A DNA stretch of 64,000 nt from Skermanella pratensis (GTDB lineage Bacteria > Pseudomonadota > Alphaproteobacteria > Azospirillales > Azospirillaceae), in assembly GCF_008843145.1 (NCBI RefSeq), contig NZ_CP030265.1:525001-589000 (forward strand), in the 5' to 3' direction. How positions within the stretch are numbered: position 1 is the stretch's first letter; every line of letters starts with the position of its first letter. This document shows, one piece after another, positions 39,897 through 49,564 of the stretch. The notes under the pieces are model-generated. The model was not told the origin of the DNA and ran no database searches. It was given only the letters and a program-made list of their open reading frames with translations. The position numbers and the translations under genes were made by a program.

Positions 39897-40775
39897 TCAG
39901 CTCCGGCGCGCCTCTTCCAGCAGCCAGTCGCGGAACGCCGCCAGGGCCGGGCGGTCGGCCAGGTGCTTCGGGCTGACGAGCTGGTAGCTGCCGAGCCGCG
40001 CCTCCAGGCCGGGAAAGGGCACCGCGAGCCGGCCCGCCGCGATGTCGTCCTGGACCAGCGACAGGTCGGCCACCGTCACGCCGTGCCCGTCCGCCGCGGC
40101 CTGGATCGCCAGGTCCTGGGTATCGAAGATCTGGCAGTTGCGGTCCACGTCCAGGTCGGGCATCCCCGCCAGTTCGAGCCAGGCCCGCCACTCGCTCTGG
40201 TGCGGGTCGGGATGCAGGATCGTGCAGCGCGCGAGGTCGGCGGGAGCCTTCAGCCGGTCGAGCAGAGACGGCGCGCACAGCGCGGTCAGCCGTTCCTCGA
40301 ACAGCGGATCGGCGCGCAGCCCCGGCCAGGGGCCGACCCCGAACACGATCCCGGCGTCGAAGTCGTCCCGGTCGAAATCGACCCATTCCCAGCCGGTGTT
40401 CAGCCTGACCCGGATATCGGGACGGCTGGTCTGGAACCGGATCAGCCGCCGCATCAGCCAGCGGATCGTGAAGGTGGGCGGCACCTTGACCTGGAGGTCG
40501 TGAGCCCGCGCCTCGACCCGCGCCGCGGCCTGGGCGATCCGGTCCAGCCCCTCGGTCACTCCCGCCAGCAGCACCTTGCCCTCGTCCGTCAGCGCCAGGG
40601 CACGTGGCAGGCGCTGGAACAGCATCACGCCCAGGTGATCCTCCAGCCCCTTGACCGCCCGGCTGACCGCGCCCTGGGTCACGTGCAGTTCCTCCGCGGC
40701 GATCGTGAAGCTGAGGTGACGGGCGGCGGCCTCGAAGGCGCGGAGCGAGTTCAGCGGCGGAAGGCGGCGCGACAT
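39897..40775 (-). CDS. LysR-family regulator, GcvA-like
   Basis: A 292-residue transcription factor. The N-terminal winged helix reads PPLNSLRAFEAAARHLSFTI and AAEELHVTQGAVSRAVKGLE, the form typical of the GcvA subgroup, followed by an LTTR effector-binding domain (ARAHDLQVKVPPTFTIRWLM, WVDFDRDDFDAGIVFGVG). It is divergent from the DUF1127 gene, which is a possible target. The effector is unknown. It converges on the DUF2141 gene with three bases between stops. Confidence 0.88.
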   Translation of the reverse strand: MSRRLPPLNSLRAFEAAARHLSFTIAAEELHVTQGAVSRAVKGLEDHLGVMLFQRLPRALALTDEGKVLLAGVTEGLDRIAQAAARVEARAHDLQVKVPPTFTIRWLMRRLIRFQTSRPDIRVRLNTGWEWVDFDRDDFDAGIVFGVGPWPGLRADPLFEERLTALCAPSLLDRLKAPADLARCTILHPDPHQSEWRAWLELAGMPDLDVDRNCQIFDTQDLAIQAAADGHGVTVADLSLVQDDIAAGRLAVPFPGLEARLGSYQLVSPKHLADRPALAAFRDWLLEEARRS

Positions 40776-40897
40776 GGCGGCTCATGCATGAGTTTCGCTC
40801 ATGCAGAGTATGAGAACTCATGGTTTGTGCGCAAGCGCTTGGCACCATAGATCATGCTTATCGAAAACATCGCATACCGCACGCCAAGGAGGCTGCC

Positions 40898-41110
40898 ATG
40901 ATCAGAACTCAAACCAGGCATGCGCCGGCGCTGCCTTTCGCGATCCCCGCCGTCCCGCTCGCCCGCGTCGCGGAGCTGCCGGCCCTGTGGCGCCGCCGCG
41001 CGCTGACCCGCCGCGACCTCGCCCGCATGGACCGCCACCTGCTGTCCGACATCGGCCTGACCGAGCAGCAGGCCCTGGCGGAAGTCTCCAAGCCGTTCTG
41101 GCAGGAGTGA
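40898..41110 (+). CDS. DUF1127 small protein
   Basis: A 70-residue basic protein. The C-terminal DUF1127 motif is LTRRDLARMDRHLLSDIGLT with EQQALAEVSKPFWQ. AAGGAGG six bases upstream fixes the ATG at 40898. Small DUF1127 proteins in alphaproteobacteria are strongly expressed, bind RNA and influence sRNA turnover and phosphate or nitrogen responses in some species; the role here is inferred from the family. It converges on the ABC-2 permease gene, with six bases between stops. Confidence 0.88.
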   Translation: MIRTQTRHAPALPFAIPAVPLARVAELPALWRRRALTRRDLARMDRHLLSDIGLTEQQALAEVSKPFWQE

Positions 41111-41116
41111 GCCGGC

Positions 41117-41914
41117 TCACTCCCCGGTCTGGAGCAGCGAGCCGCGCACCCGGGCGACCTTGAAGTAATGCAGGAAGACGAACGCCGCCGCGGCCATGTA
41201 GGCGGCGTTCAGCCCGGCCGCCCAGGCCAGATGGTCCCAGCGCGTCACGTTCTCGAACATCAGCGCCCGCATGCCTTCGAAGACGTGGGCCGAGGGCAGC
41301 GCCCAGGCCACCGCCTGGAGCCAGCCGGGCAGCACGGCGACCGGGTAATAGACGGCGCTGACCGGCGCCAGCAGGAAGACCGCGACCCAGGCCAGGCTCT
41401 CGGCGCCCAGCCCGTGGCGCAGGATCAGCGCGATGATGAGCAGCCCGAGCCACCAGCCCATGACGATCAGGTTGGCGAAGAATCCGACCAGCGGCAGGCC
41501 CATGTCGAAGATCGAGTAGCCGAAGATCGGGATCGCCAGCAGGCCGGCGGGCACGGTGCCCAGCAGCGTGCGGATCAGGCTCATGGCCATCAGCGCCGCC
41601 ACCCATTCGCCCGGCCGCAGCGGGCTGACGAACAGGTGGCCCAGGTTGCGCGACCACATCTCCTCCAGGAACGACACCGACACGCCGAGCTGGCCGCGGA
41701 ACAGCACGTCCCACAGCAGCACGGCCGCGATCAGCACGCCCGCGGCCTGTGCCACCCAGGTGCTGTTGGTCGCCAGGAACTGGCTGATGAAGCCCCACAT
41801 GATCATCTGCACGGTCGGCCAGTAGGCCAGTTCCAGCAGGCGGGGCCAGGACCCGCGCAGCAGGTACCAGTAGCGCAGCACCATCGCCGAGATCCGGCGG
41901 GCGGAGCCTCCCAT
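41117..41914 (-). CDS. ABC-2 type transporter permease
   Basis: A membrane protein of about 265 residues with six hydrophobic segments and the ABC-2 fold (VLRYWYLLRGSWPRLLELAY, WDVLFRGQLGVSVSFLEEMW, NLGHLFVSPLRPGEWVAAL). The ATG at 41914 is preferred because AGGGGA lies just before it; an in-frame ATG at 41935 is an alternative. It forms an exporter with the ATPase encoded immediately upstream, and the arrangement resembles NodI/NodJ or drug and polysaccharide exporters. The substrate is unknown. Confidence 0.85.
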   Translation of the reverse strand: MGGSARRISAMVLRYWYLLRGSWPRLLELAYWPTVQMIMWGFISQFLATNSTWVAQAAGVLIAAVLLWDVLFRGQLGVSVSFLEEMWSRNLGHLFVSPLRPGEWVAALMAMSLIRTLLGTVPAGLLAIPIFGYSIFDMGLPLVGFFANLIVMGWWLGLLIIALILRHGLGAESLAWVAVFLLAPVSAVYYPVAVLPGWLQAVAWALPSAHVFEGMRALMFENVTRWDHLAWAAGLNAAYMAAAAFVFLHYFKVARVRGSLLQTGE

Positions 41915-41943
41915 GGGGTTTCCCCTGCCGTCCATTCCGCCGA

Positions 41944-42702
41944 TCACTCCGCCGCGTCCGCGACGCCGCCGGAGCGGCGGTCGCGCGCGATGTCGAGGAA
42001 GACGTCCTCCAGCGTGTCGCGGCCGTAGCGTTCCAGCAGGTCCGCCGGGGCGCCGCGGTCGACGATGAGGCCGCCGCGCATCATCAGCACCAGGCCGCAC
42101 AGCCGCTCGACCTCCAGCATGTTGTGCGACGCCAGCAGGATCGTGGCGCCGGTCTCGCGGCGGTAGGTTTCCAGATAGGTCCGGATCCAATCCGCCGTGT
42201 CGGGGTCGAGCGAGGCCGTCGGCTCGTCCAGCAGCAGCACGTCCGGCCGGTTGAGCAGGGCCTTGGCAAGCGCCACGCGGGTCTTCTGGCCGGCGGAGAG
42301 CTGCCCGGTCGGCTTCTTCAGGAAGCGTGCGACGCCGAGCGCCTCGGCGATCTCGGAAACCCGTCGGCGGACGCCGGACAGTCCGTAGAGATGGCCGTAC
42401 ACCGTCAGGTTCTCGGCGACGGTCAGGCGGTGCGGCAAGTCGACATAGGGCGACGAGAAGTTCATCCGCGGCAACACCCGGTGGCGGTGGCGCAGCATGT
42501 CCTCGCCCAGCACCTCGATGGTGCCCGACGTGGGCAGCAGAAGGCCCAGCAGCATGGAGATGGTGGTGGTCTTGCCGGCGCCGTTGCCGCCGAGCAGCCC
42601 GGCGACGGTGCCGGCCGGCACGGCGAAGCTGATGCCGTCGACCGCCGTGGTGGCATCGAACCGCTTGGTCAGGTGATCGACTTTGATGACAGGCTGGGAC
42701 AT
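41944..42702 (-). CDS. ABC-2 type transporter ATPase
   Basis: A 252-residue ATPase of the drug or polysaccharide exporter group (NodI/CcmA-like). Walker A LLGGNGAGKTTTISMLLG, signature QLSAGQKTRVALAKALL (LSAGQ variant), Walker B VLLLDEPTASLDPDTA, switch ILLASHNMLEVERL. The ATG at 42702 (MSQPVIKVDHLTKRF) matches family N-termini; the frame is open nine codons further. It is divergent from regB; the 95 bases between hold both promoters. Being next to a redox regulator does not prove regulation by it. Confidence 0.88.
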   Translation of the reverse strand: MSQPVIKVDHLTKRFDATTAVDGISFAVPAGTVAGLLGGNGAGKTTTISMLLGLLLPTSGTIEVLGEDMLRHRHRVLPRMNFSSPYVDLPHRLTVAENLTVYGHLYGLSGVRRRVSEIAEALGVARFLKKPTGQLSAGQKTRVALAKALLNRPDVLLLDEPTASLDPDTADWIRTYLETYRRETGATILLASHNMLEVERLCGLVLMMRGGLIVDRGAPADLLERYGRDTLEDVFLDIARDRRSGGVADAAE

Positions 42703-42797
42703 AAGCAGGCTATATGGCGGACCGCTCAACCGCTGACCACCCCTCGCTCCCTCGACACCGTGATCCTCCGTCCCAGCCCGACACCCGGCAGCCCACC

Positions 42798-44138
42798 ATG
42801 ATCGAAGCCGTACCGCCGCCGCGTTCCGGTCCAGCCTCTCCCCCGGTCGTCACGCCGATCGCCACCGCGATCGACGGCCGGGTGACCTTGCGGACCCTCA
42901 TCCTGATCCGCTGGATCGCCGTCGTGGGACAGCTGACCGCGGTCCTGTCGGTCCATTTCGGCTTCGGCTTCAAGCTGCCGCTCGGGCCGGCGCTGGCCGC
43001 CATGGGGGCGTCGGTGCTGTTGAACCTGGCGGCGCAGGCCCAGCGCGGCACCCGGCCCCGGCTGGCCGACCGGGACGCCGCCCTGTACCTGGGATACGAC
43101 ACGCTCCAGCTCACGCTCCTGCTGTACCTGACCGGCGGGCTCCAGAACCCCTTCGCGATCCTGATCCTGGCGCCGCTGACCGTGGCCGGCACGATCCTGT
43201 CCCGGGTCAGCGTGATCGCGCTGACCGTGCTGGCGCTGTGCTGCCTGACCGGGCTGGCGCTGTGGCAGTTCCCGCTGCCCTGGGCCAACGGCGCGGTCGG
43301 GCTGCCGCCGCTGTACCTGCTCGGCATCTGGCTGTCCCTGTCGCTGTCCGCGATCTTCATCACCGCCTATGTCTGGAGCGTCGCGCAGGAGGCGCGGTCG
43401 ATCTCCGACGCGCTGGCGGCCAGCCAGATGGCGCTGGAGCGCGAGCAGCGGCTGTCGGCGCTGGGCGCGCTGGCCGCCGCCGCCGCCCACGAGCTGGGCA
43501 CCCCGCTCGGCACCATCCATCTTGTCGCCAAGGAGCTGGCGAGCGAGATCCCGCCGGACAGCCCGCTGGCGGAGGACATAGCCCTGCTGCAGAGCCAGAG
43601 CCTGCGGTGCCGCGACATCCTGGCCGAGCTGTCGCGGAAGCCCGAGGCGGAGGGCGGCGAGCCGTTCGACCGGCTGACCGTCCCGGCGCTGATCGAGGCC
43701 GCCGGAGCGCCCCACCGGCTGGGCCATATCAAGTTCCTGCTGGACACCGAGCCGGTGGCCGGTCCGCCCGTTCCGATGATCCGCCGCAGCCCGGAGATCA
43801 TCCACGGCCTGGGGAACCTGATCCAGAACGCCACCCAGTTCGCCCGCTCCACGGTCACCGTACGCGCCCGCTGGGACGAGGAGGCGCTGACCATCACCGT
43901 CGGCGACGACGGGCCGGGCTTTCCCCAGAACCTGCTGAACAGGATAGGCGAGCCCTATATCTCCACGCGCGTCGAGGGTGGGCGGGCCGAGGGCGGTTCG
44001 CACATGGGGCTGGGCATCTTCATCGCGCAGACCCTGCTGGAGCGTACCGGGGCGGAAGTCATGTTCGCCAATAGTCGTAGCGGCGGGGCGCAAGTTGTCG
44101 TACGGTGGAATCCACCGATTTTCGACACGAAAGGCTGA
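42798..44138 (+). CDS. regB: Redox-sensing histidine kinase RegB/PrrB/ActS
   Basis: A 446-residue inner-membrane kinase with six hydrophobic segments, which controls respiration, carbon and nitrogen functions in response to the quinone pool. Diagnostic features are the ubiquinone-site heptapeptide GGLQNPF (113-119), His231 in AAHELGTPLGTIHLV, and the redox Cys271 in QSLRCRDILAELSRKP. The ATPase part shows NLIQNATQFA, DDGPGFP and GLGIFIAQTLLERTGA. The ATG at 42798 is chosen by comparison with family N-termini; 42714 is also in frame. regA follows after 14 bases. Confidence 0.93.
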   Translation: MIEAVPPPRSGPASPPVVTPIATAIDGRVTLRTLILIRWIAVVGQLTAVLSVHFGFGFKLPLGPALAAMGASVLLNLAAQAQRGTRPRLADRDAALYLGYDTLQLTLLLYLTGGLQNPFAILILAPLTVAGTILSRVSVIALTVLALCCLTGLALWQFPLPWANGAVGLPPLYLLGIWLSLSLSAIFITAYVWSVAQEARSISDALAASQMALEREQRLSALGALAAAAAHELGTPLGTIHLVAKELASEIPPDSPLAEDIALLQSQSLRCRDILAELSRKPEAEGGEPFDRLTVPALIEAAGAPHRLGHIKFLLDTEPVAGPPVPMIRRSPEIIHGLGNLIQNATQFARSTVTVRARWDEEALTITVGDDGPGFPQNLLNRIGEPYISTRVEGGRAEGGSHMGLGIFIAQTLLERTGAEVMFANSRSGGAQVVVRWNPPIFDTKG

Positions 44139-44152
44139 GGACGGGAACGCGA

Positions 44153-44737
44153 ATGACTTCCGACATCGGTCCGACAGGCGAAGCAGCCAAACTCACTTTC
44201 TCCGGTGACGCCTCGCGCAGCCTCCTGGTTGTCGATGATGATCCCCCGTTCCGCAACCGCCTGGCCCGCGCGATGGAAAAACGCGGCTTCGACGTCGTCG
44301 CGGTCGACAGCGTCGCGATGGGCATCGAGGTCGCCCAGGAATCGGCCCCCGTGTTCGCCGTGGTCGACCTGCGGCTGGGCGACGGCAGCGGGCTCGACGT
44401 GGTCGCCGCGCTGCGCGACGCCCGCCCGGACAGCAGGATCGTGGTGCTGACCGGCTACGGCAACATCGCCACCGCGGTCGCGGCGGTCAAGGCGGGGGCG
44501 GTCGACTACCTGCCCAAGCCGGCCGACGCCGACGCGGTGGAGGCGGCGCTGCTGGCCGACGGGCGCCCGCTGCCGCCTCCGCCGGACAACCCCATGTCGG
44601 CCGACCGGGTCCGCTGGGAACATATCCAGCGGGTGTTCGAGCAATGCGACCGCAACGTGTCGGAAACGGCGCGCCGCCTGAAGATGCACCGCCGCACCCT
44701 TCAGCGCATCCTGAACAAGCACGCGCCCCGGGGGTAA
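44153..44737 (+). CDS. regA: Redox response regulator RegA/PrrA/ActR
   Basis: A 194-residue response regulator paired with RegB. The receiver has the acidic pocket LLVVDDDPPFRNRLARAM and phospho-acceptor Asp72 in VVDLRLGDGSG, then a switch region (VLTGYGNIATAVAAVKAGA, YLPKPADADA). The C-terminal Fis-type helix-turn-helix NVSETARRLKMHRRTLQRIL is the nearly invariant RegA DNA-binding motif. The linker is Pro-rich (PLPPPPDNP). The start at 44153 follows GAGGACGGGAACGCGA. Confidence 0.94.
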   Translation: MTSDIGPTGEAAKLTFSGDASRSLLVVDDDPPFRNRLARAMEKRGFDVVAVDSVAMGIEVAQESAPVFAVVDLRLGDGSGLDVVAALRDARPDSRIVVLTGYGNIATAVAAVKAGAVDYLPKPADADAVEAALLADGRPLPPPPDNPMSADRVRWEHIQRVFEQCDRNVSETARRLKMHRRTLQRILNKHAPRG

Positions 44738-44829
44738 GCCTCACGCCGGGCACGCTCGGGAGGGGGGGATGGGAACCAAGTCAGGGAATGGCTCGTTATC
44801 GCCGGTGTGAAACACCGGTGGAGCGGGCC

Positions 44830-45282
44830 ATGACCAAAGACGAGATCGTCGATACGCTGAACGACCTGATTCAGATCACCGAGGACAGCCACGAAGGATA
44901 TCGGAAGTCCGCCGAGGATGCCCAGGACCCCGATCTGAAGATGCTGTTCAACGATCTCTCCGCCCAGCGCGGCGCCATGGTCCGCGATCTCCAGAAGCAT
45001 GTGGCGGAGCAGGGCGGGGCTCCGGAGGCCAGCGGCACCATGCTTGGCGGCGCGCACCGGTTCTTCGTCGACCTCAAGTCCGCCGTCATGGGCCGCGACC
45101 GGGCGGCGATCATCCAGGAGGTGGAGCGGGGCGAAACGGAGGCGGTGCGCCGGTACGAGCAGGCGCTCGACAAGGATCTTCCCACCCATCTCGCCAGCGT
45201 GATCAGCCAGCATCTCGCGCGTTTGCAGTCCGACCGCGATCGCCTCGCGGCGACCAAGCAGGCATCCAGGCAGGCTTCGTAG
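44830..45282 (+). CDS. PA2169-family four-helix-bundle protein (DUF2383)
   Basis: A 150-residue ferritin-like protein. The block DEIVDTLNDLIQITEDSHEG, KMLFNDLSAQRGAMVRDLQK and RGETEAVRRYEQALDKDLP match the PA2169/YciE-like bundle with regularly spaced acidic and His residues. These proteins are stress-associated and their reaction is not established. The ATG at 44830 follows GGAG; the frame is open 62 codons upstream but that part is not conserved-looking. Confidence 0.82.
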   Translation: MTKDEIVDTLNDLIQITEDSHEGYRKSAEDAQDPDLKMLFNDLSAQRGAMVRDLQKHVAEQGGAPEASGTMLGGAHRFFVDLKSAVMGRDRAAIIQEVERGETEAVRRYEQALDKDLPTHLASVISQHLARLQSDRDRLAATKQASRQAS

Positions 45283-45382
45283 CCGTCGAATCGCACCGGG
45301 CGGTCGCAACGGATGGGATGGGGGCGTGTTGGACACCGAATACGCTTTTCGTCCAAACCCCCCTCACACCAGGAGACCGCCG

Positions 45383-45577
45383 ATGGCAACCAACGCCGAA
45401 ATCGCCGCCAAGCTGCTGAGGGATGCCGCATCCTTCTTCCGTCATGTCGGTGAGCAGAACGATCCCATCAGGGAGCAGATGGACACCAACGCCCAGGCGT
45501 ACGAGACGATCGCCGGACTGGTCGAGACGGAGCCGACAGCCCAGTTCGACCTGGCGGAGCGCGGACCGGACGCCTAG
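45383..45577 (+). CDS. Hypothetical small protein (64 aa)
   Basis: A 64-residue, mainly helical, acidic protein (NAEIAAKLLRDAASFFRHVG, DTNAQAYETIAGLVETEP). AGGAG correctly spaced before 45383 supports the start. No family recognised. It follows the DUF2383 gene by 100 bases and could share its stress regulation. Its last codons overlap the end of the DUF1289 gene on the other strand by four bases. Confidence 0.65.
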   Translation: MATNAEIAAKLLRDAASFFRHVGEQNDPIREQMDTNAQAYETIAGLVETEPTAQFDLAERGPDA

Positions 45578-45753
45578 CGGCGCTTCCGCTCCTCCAGCGC
45601 CGCGATGACCGCGCGGCGCTCCCCGGGCGGTTTCGTTCCCCAGCCGGCGATCTCGTCGAGGGTGCGCAGGCAGCCCCGGCAGAAGCCCGAGGCCGGATCG
45701 ATCACGCAGACCCGCGTGCAGGGTGACGGAACGTGGTTTTCATCGAAAGTCAT
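45574..45753 (-). CDS. DUF1289 Cys-rich small protein
   Basis: A 59-codon gene. The translation begins MTFDENHVPSPCTRVCVIDP and continues SGFCRGCLRTLDEIAGW, giving the DUF1289 pattern CxxxC...CxGCxRT with four Cys suited to metal binding, then a basic helical end (AALEERKRR). It lies 15 bases after the FAD oxidoreductase gene on the same strand, so the two probably form an operon. The function of DUF1289 is unknown. Confidence 0.85.
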   Translation of the reverse strand: MTFDENHVPSPCTRVCVIDPASGFCRGCLRTLDEIAGWGTKPPGERRAVIAALEERKRR

Positions 45754-45768
45754 GGTGGCGGGACGGTA

Positions 45769-46839
45769 TCAAACCGGGGTTCCATCCGCCAGGATTCGAT
45801 TGGCCAGGGCCAGGCCGCTGAGGAAGGCGCCCTCGACCCTGCCGCCCAGGCACCAGTCGCCGCACGCGCCCAGGCCGCGCTCCGGATCGTACAGGCATTC
45901 CTGCTCCAGTCCCCGGAGCGGGATCGAGAAACGCCAGCGGTGCGCGGCGAGATAGCCGGCCTGGACCGGCCCGATTCCCGCCAGTTCCCGGAAAGCCGCG
46001 GTCAGCCGGGCGATCACCTCGGCCTGATCATCCTCGATATGCCGCTGCGACCATTCGGGCGAGCCGTGGAGCACCCAGGTCTCGCCCCCTCCGGCATCTC
46101 GGCCCGGCTTGGAACTGTCGCGGGCGATCCAGGAGAGCGGTGAGGCGCCGACGAAAGCCCCGTCATAGGCCAGCCCGAGCGGCCGCGGGAAGCGGACCAG
46201 CACCGACCAGCATCCCGCCATGATCGCGTCGGCCGCCGCCGCGGCGAGATCCGGCGCCTCGGCCAGCAAGGGAACGGCCTGGGGCGACGGCACGGCGACC
46301 GCCACCCGGCCGTAGCTGCCGAGATCCCTGCCGGCTTCGTCGCGCAACTGCCATCCGCCGTCACCCGGAACCACCTCCGCCACCCGCACGCCGCTGCGGG
46401 GGGTGACCGATTCCGCCAGCAGCCGGGCGGGAGCGGTCATGCCGGGCGTCCCGACGAAGCGCTCGCCCGGCGACTCCTCGATGCCGCCGCCCTCGCCGAT
46501 CCGGACGATCCTCCCGGTCCAGCAGGCGGCGGCGCCCCGCGCCACCCAGTCGTCGACCCGGCTGCGGAAACGGGGATCGCGGGCGGTGAAGTACTGAGCC
46601 CCATGGTCGAACCTCGGGCTGCCTGCCCCGCCGCCGGCGTCGGCCCGGCGCGTGGCCATCCGCCCGCCCGCCGCGCGCCCCTTGTCGAAGACGGTCACGT
46701 CCAGGCCCCGGCCGGCCAGCCGCTCCGCGCATGCCAGGCCGGAAAGCCCGGCGCCGATCACCGCCACCCGGGAGGTCCCGCCCCGGCCCGATCGCCCCGG
46801 AAACCCGACCACCGTCCCGTCGCCCATCGATTCCCCCAA
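45769..46839 (-). CDS. FAD/NAD(P)-dependent amine-oxidase-like oxidoreductase (renalase-like)
   Basis: A 356-residue flavoprotein. The N-terminal dinucleotide fold reads RVAVIGAGLSGLACAERLAG, with VTVFDKGRAAGGRMATRR following and RFDHGAQYFTARDPRF, a block typical of renalase-like proteins. The C-terminus has GACGDWCLGGRVEGAFLSGL for FAD binding. The substrate is unknown; bacterial renalases oxidise isomeric forms of reduced nicotinamide nucleotides. The start may also be the ATG at codon 5. From 46840 to 46987 I see only non-coding DNA. Confidence 0.85.
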   Translation of the reverse strand: MGESMGDGTVVGFPGRSGRGGTSRVAVIGAGLSGLACAERLAGRGLDVTVFDKGRAAGGRMATRRADAGGGAGSPRFDHGAQYFTARDPRFRSRVDDWVARGAAACWTGRIVRIGEGGGIEESPGERFVGTPGMTAPARLLAESVTPRSGVRVAEVVPGDGGWQLRDEAGRDLGSYGRVAVAVPSPQAVPLLAEAPDLAAAAADAIMAGCWSVLVRFPRPLGLAYDGAFVGASPLSWIARDSSKPGRDAGGGETWVLHGSPEWSQRHIEDDQAEVIARLTAAFRELAGIGPVQAGYLAAHRWRFSIPLRGLEQECLYDPERGLGACGDWCLGGRVEGAFLSGLALANRILADGTPV

Positions 46840-46987
46840 TGCTCCTTGCCAACGGTGATGAGAAGTAGCCCGGTGCGGCTATTCATCCAGGCTCACGGAA
46901 GGCACATGCCGGATGAGCCGTTGCCAGATACGCTAATTCGGCGATAATACTAATAAAATGTATCTGTAACTAAAATCTGGCAGGTCG

Positions 46988-49165
<2,178 letters not shown>

Positions 49166-49204
49166 CGGCTCAGCCCGCCCGGCGGGCAGCGAGCTCACTG
49201 ACGC

Positions 49205-49285
49205 AAAAAGAAGGCCGCCATGAAGGCGGCCCTGAGTCTAGGGAGGAAACGCCCAAAGAGGCGTCGCAGCATCTCTGCTGCAGTG
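49205..49285 (-). ncRNA. Candidate MmgR/alpha-r8-type small RNA
   Basis: Read on the minus strand, the order is: hairpin GCAGCA-GAGA-TGCTGC (49281-49266), single-stranded GTTTCCTCCCTAGAC containing TTTCCTCCCT (49249-49240), then GGCCGCC-TTCAT-GGCGGCC (49231-49213) followed by TTCTTTTT (49212-49205). The last two parts form a clean Rho-independent terminator although no minus-strand protein gene ends here. The motif UUUCCUCCCU directly before the terminator is the conserved unpaired motif of the alphaproteobacterial MmgR (alpha-r8) sRNAs. The 5' end is a guess. Confidence 0.6.
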
Positions 49286-49294
49286 CACAACATA

Positions 49295-49312
49295 ATGTAC
49301 GATTCAGTACAT
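49295..49312. promoter_or_regulatory. Operator-like inverted repeat upstream of the candidate sRNA
   Basis: A perfect 6-bp inverted repeat ATGTAC-N6-GTACAT lies about ten bases upstream of the inferred 5' end of the small RNA, where its promoter should be. The position fits a repressor or activator site overlapping the core promoter. The remaining DNA up to pmbA (49313-49564) contains no recognised gene. Confidence 0.4.
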
Positions 49313-49564
49313 CGCAAGCCCAAAGACCATTATTCCCATCCTACTTTCGACCGACCGATTTCCGGGTCCGGGCCAAGTCTTGCGATAGGCGGGCGCCTGC
49401 GGTCAGGCGGCCCCGGGACGCCCGTTCCATGGCGCGCCGCCGGACGGGGTGCGAAAATATGCGGGACAGGCCCATCTCTCCCCTGCCATCTTTCGCCGAC
49501 ACGGCCCACCTTGATAGGGACGTCCGAAAGAGCGTGCGCGAAATGAAATGGACCGGAGATGTCG

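Noticed and set aside
41117-42190. Longer version of the ABC-2 permease starting inside the ATPase gene
   Set aside because: The first 85 residues are an out-of-frame Arg/Pro-rich reading of the ATPase gene; real permease sequence starts only at MDGRGNP or MGGSARR.
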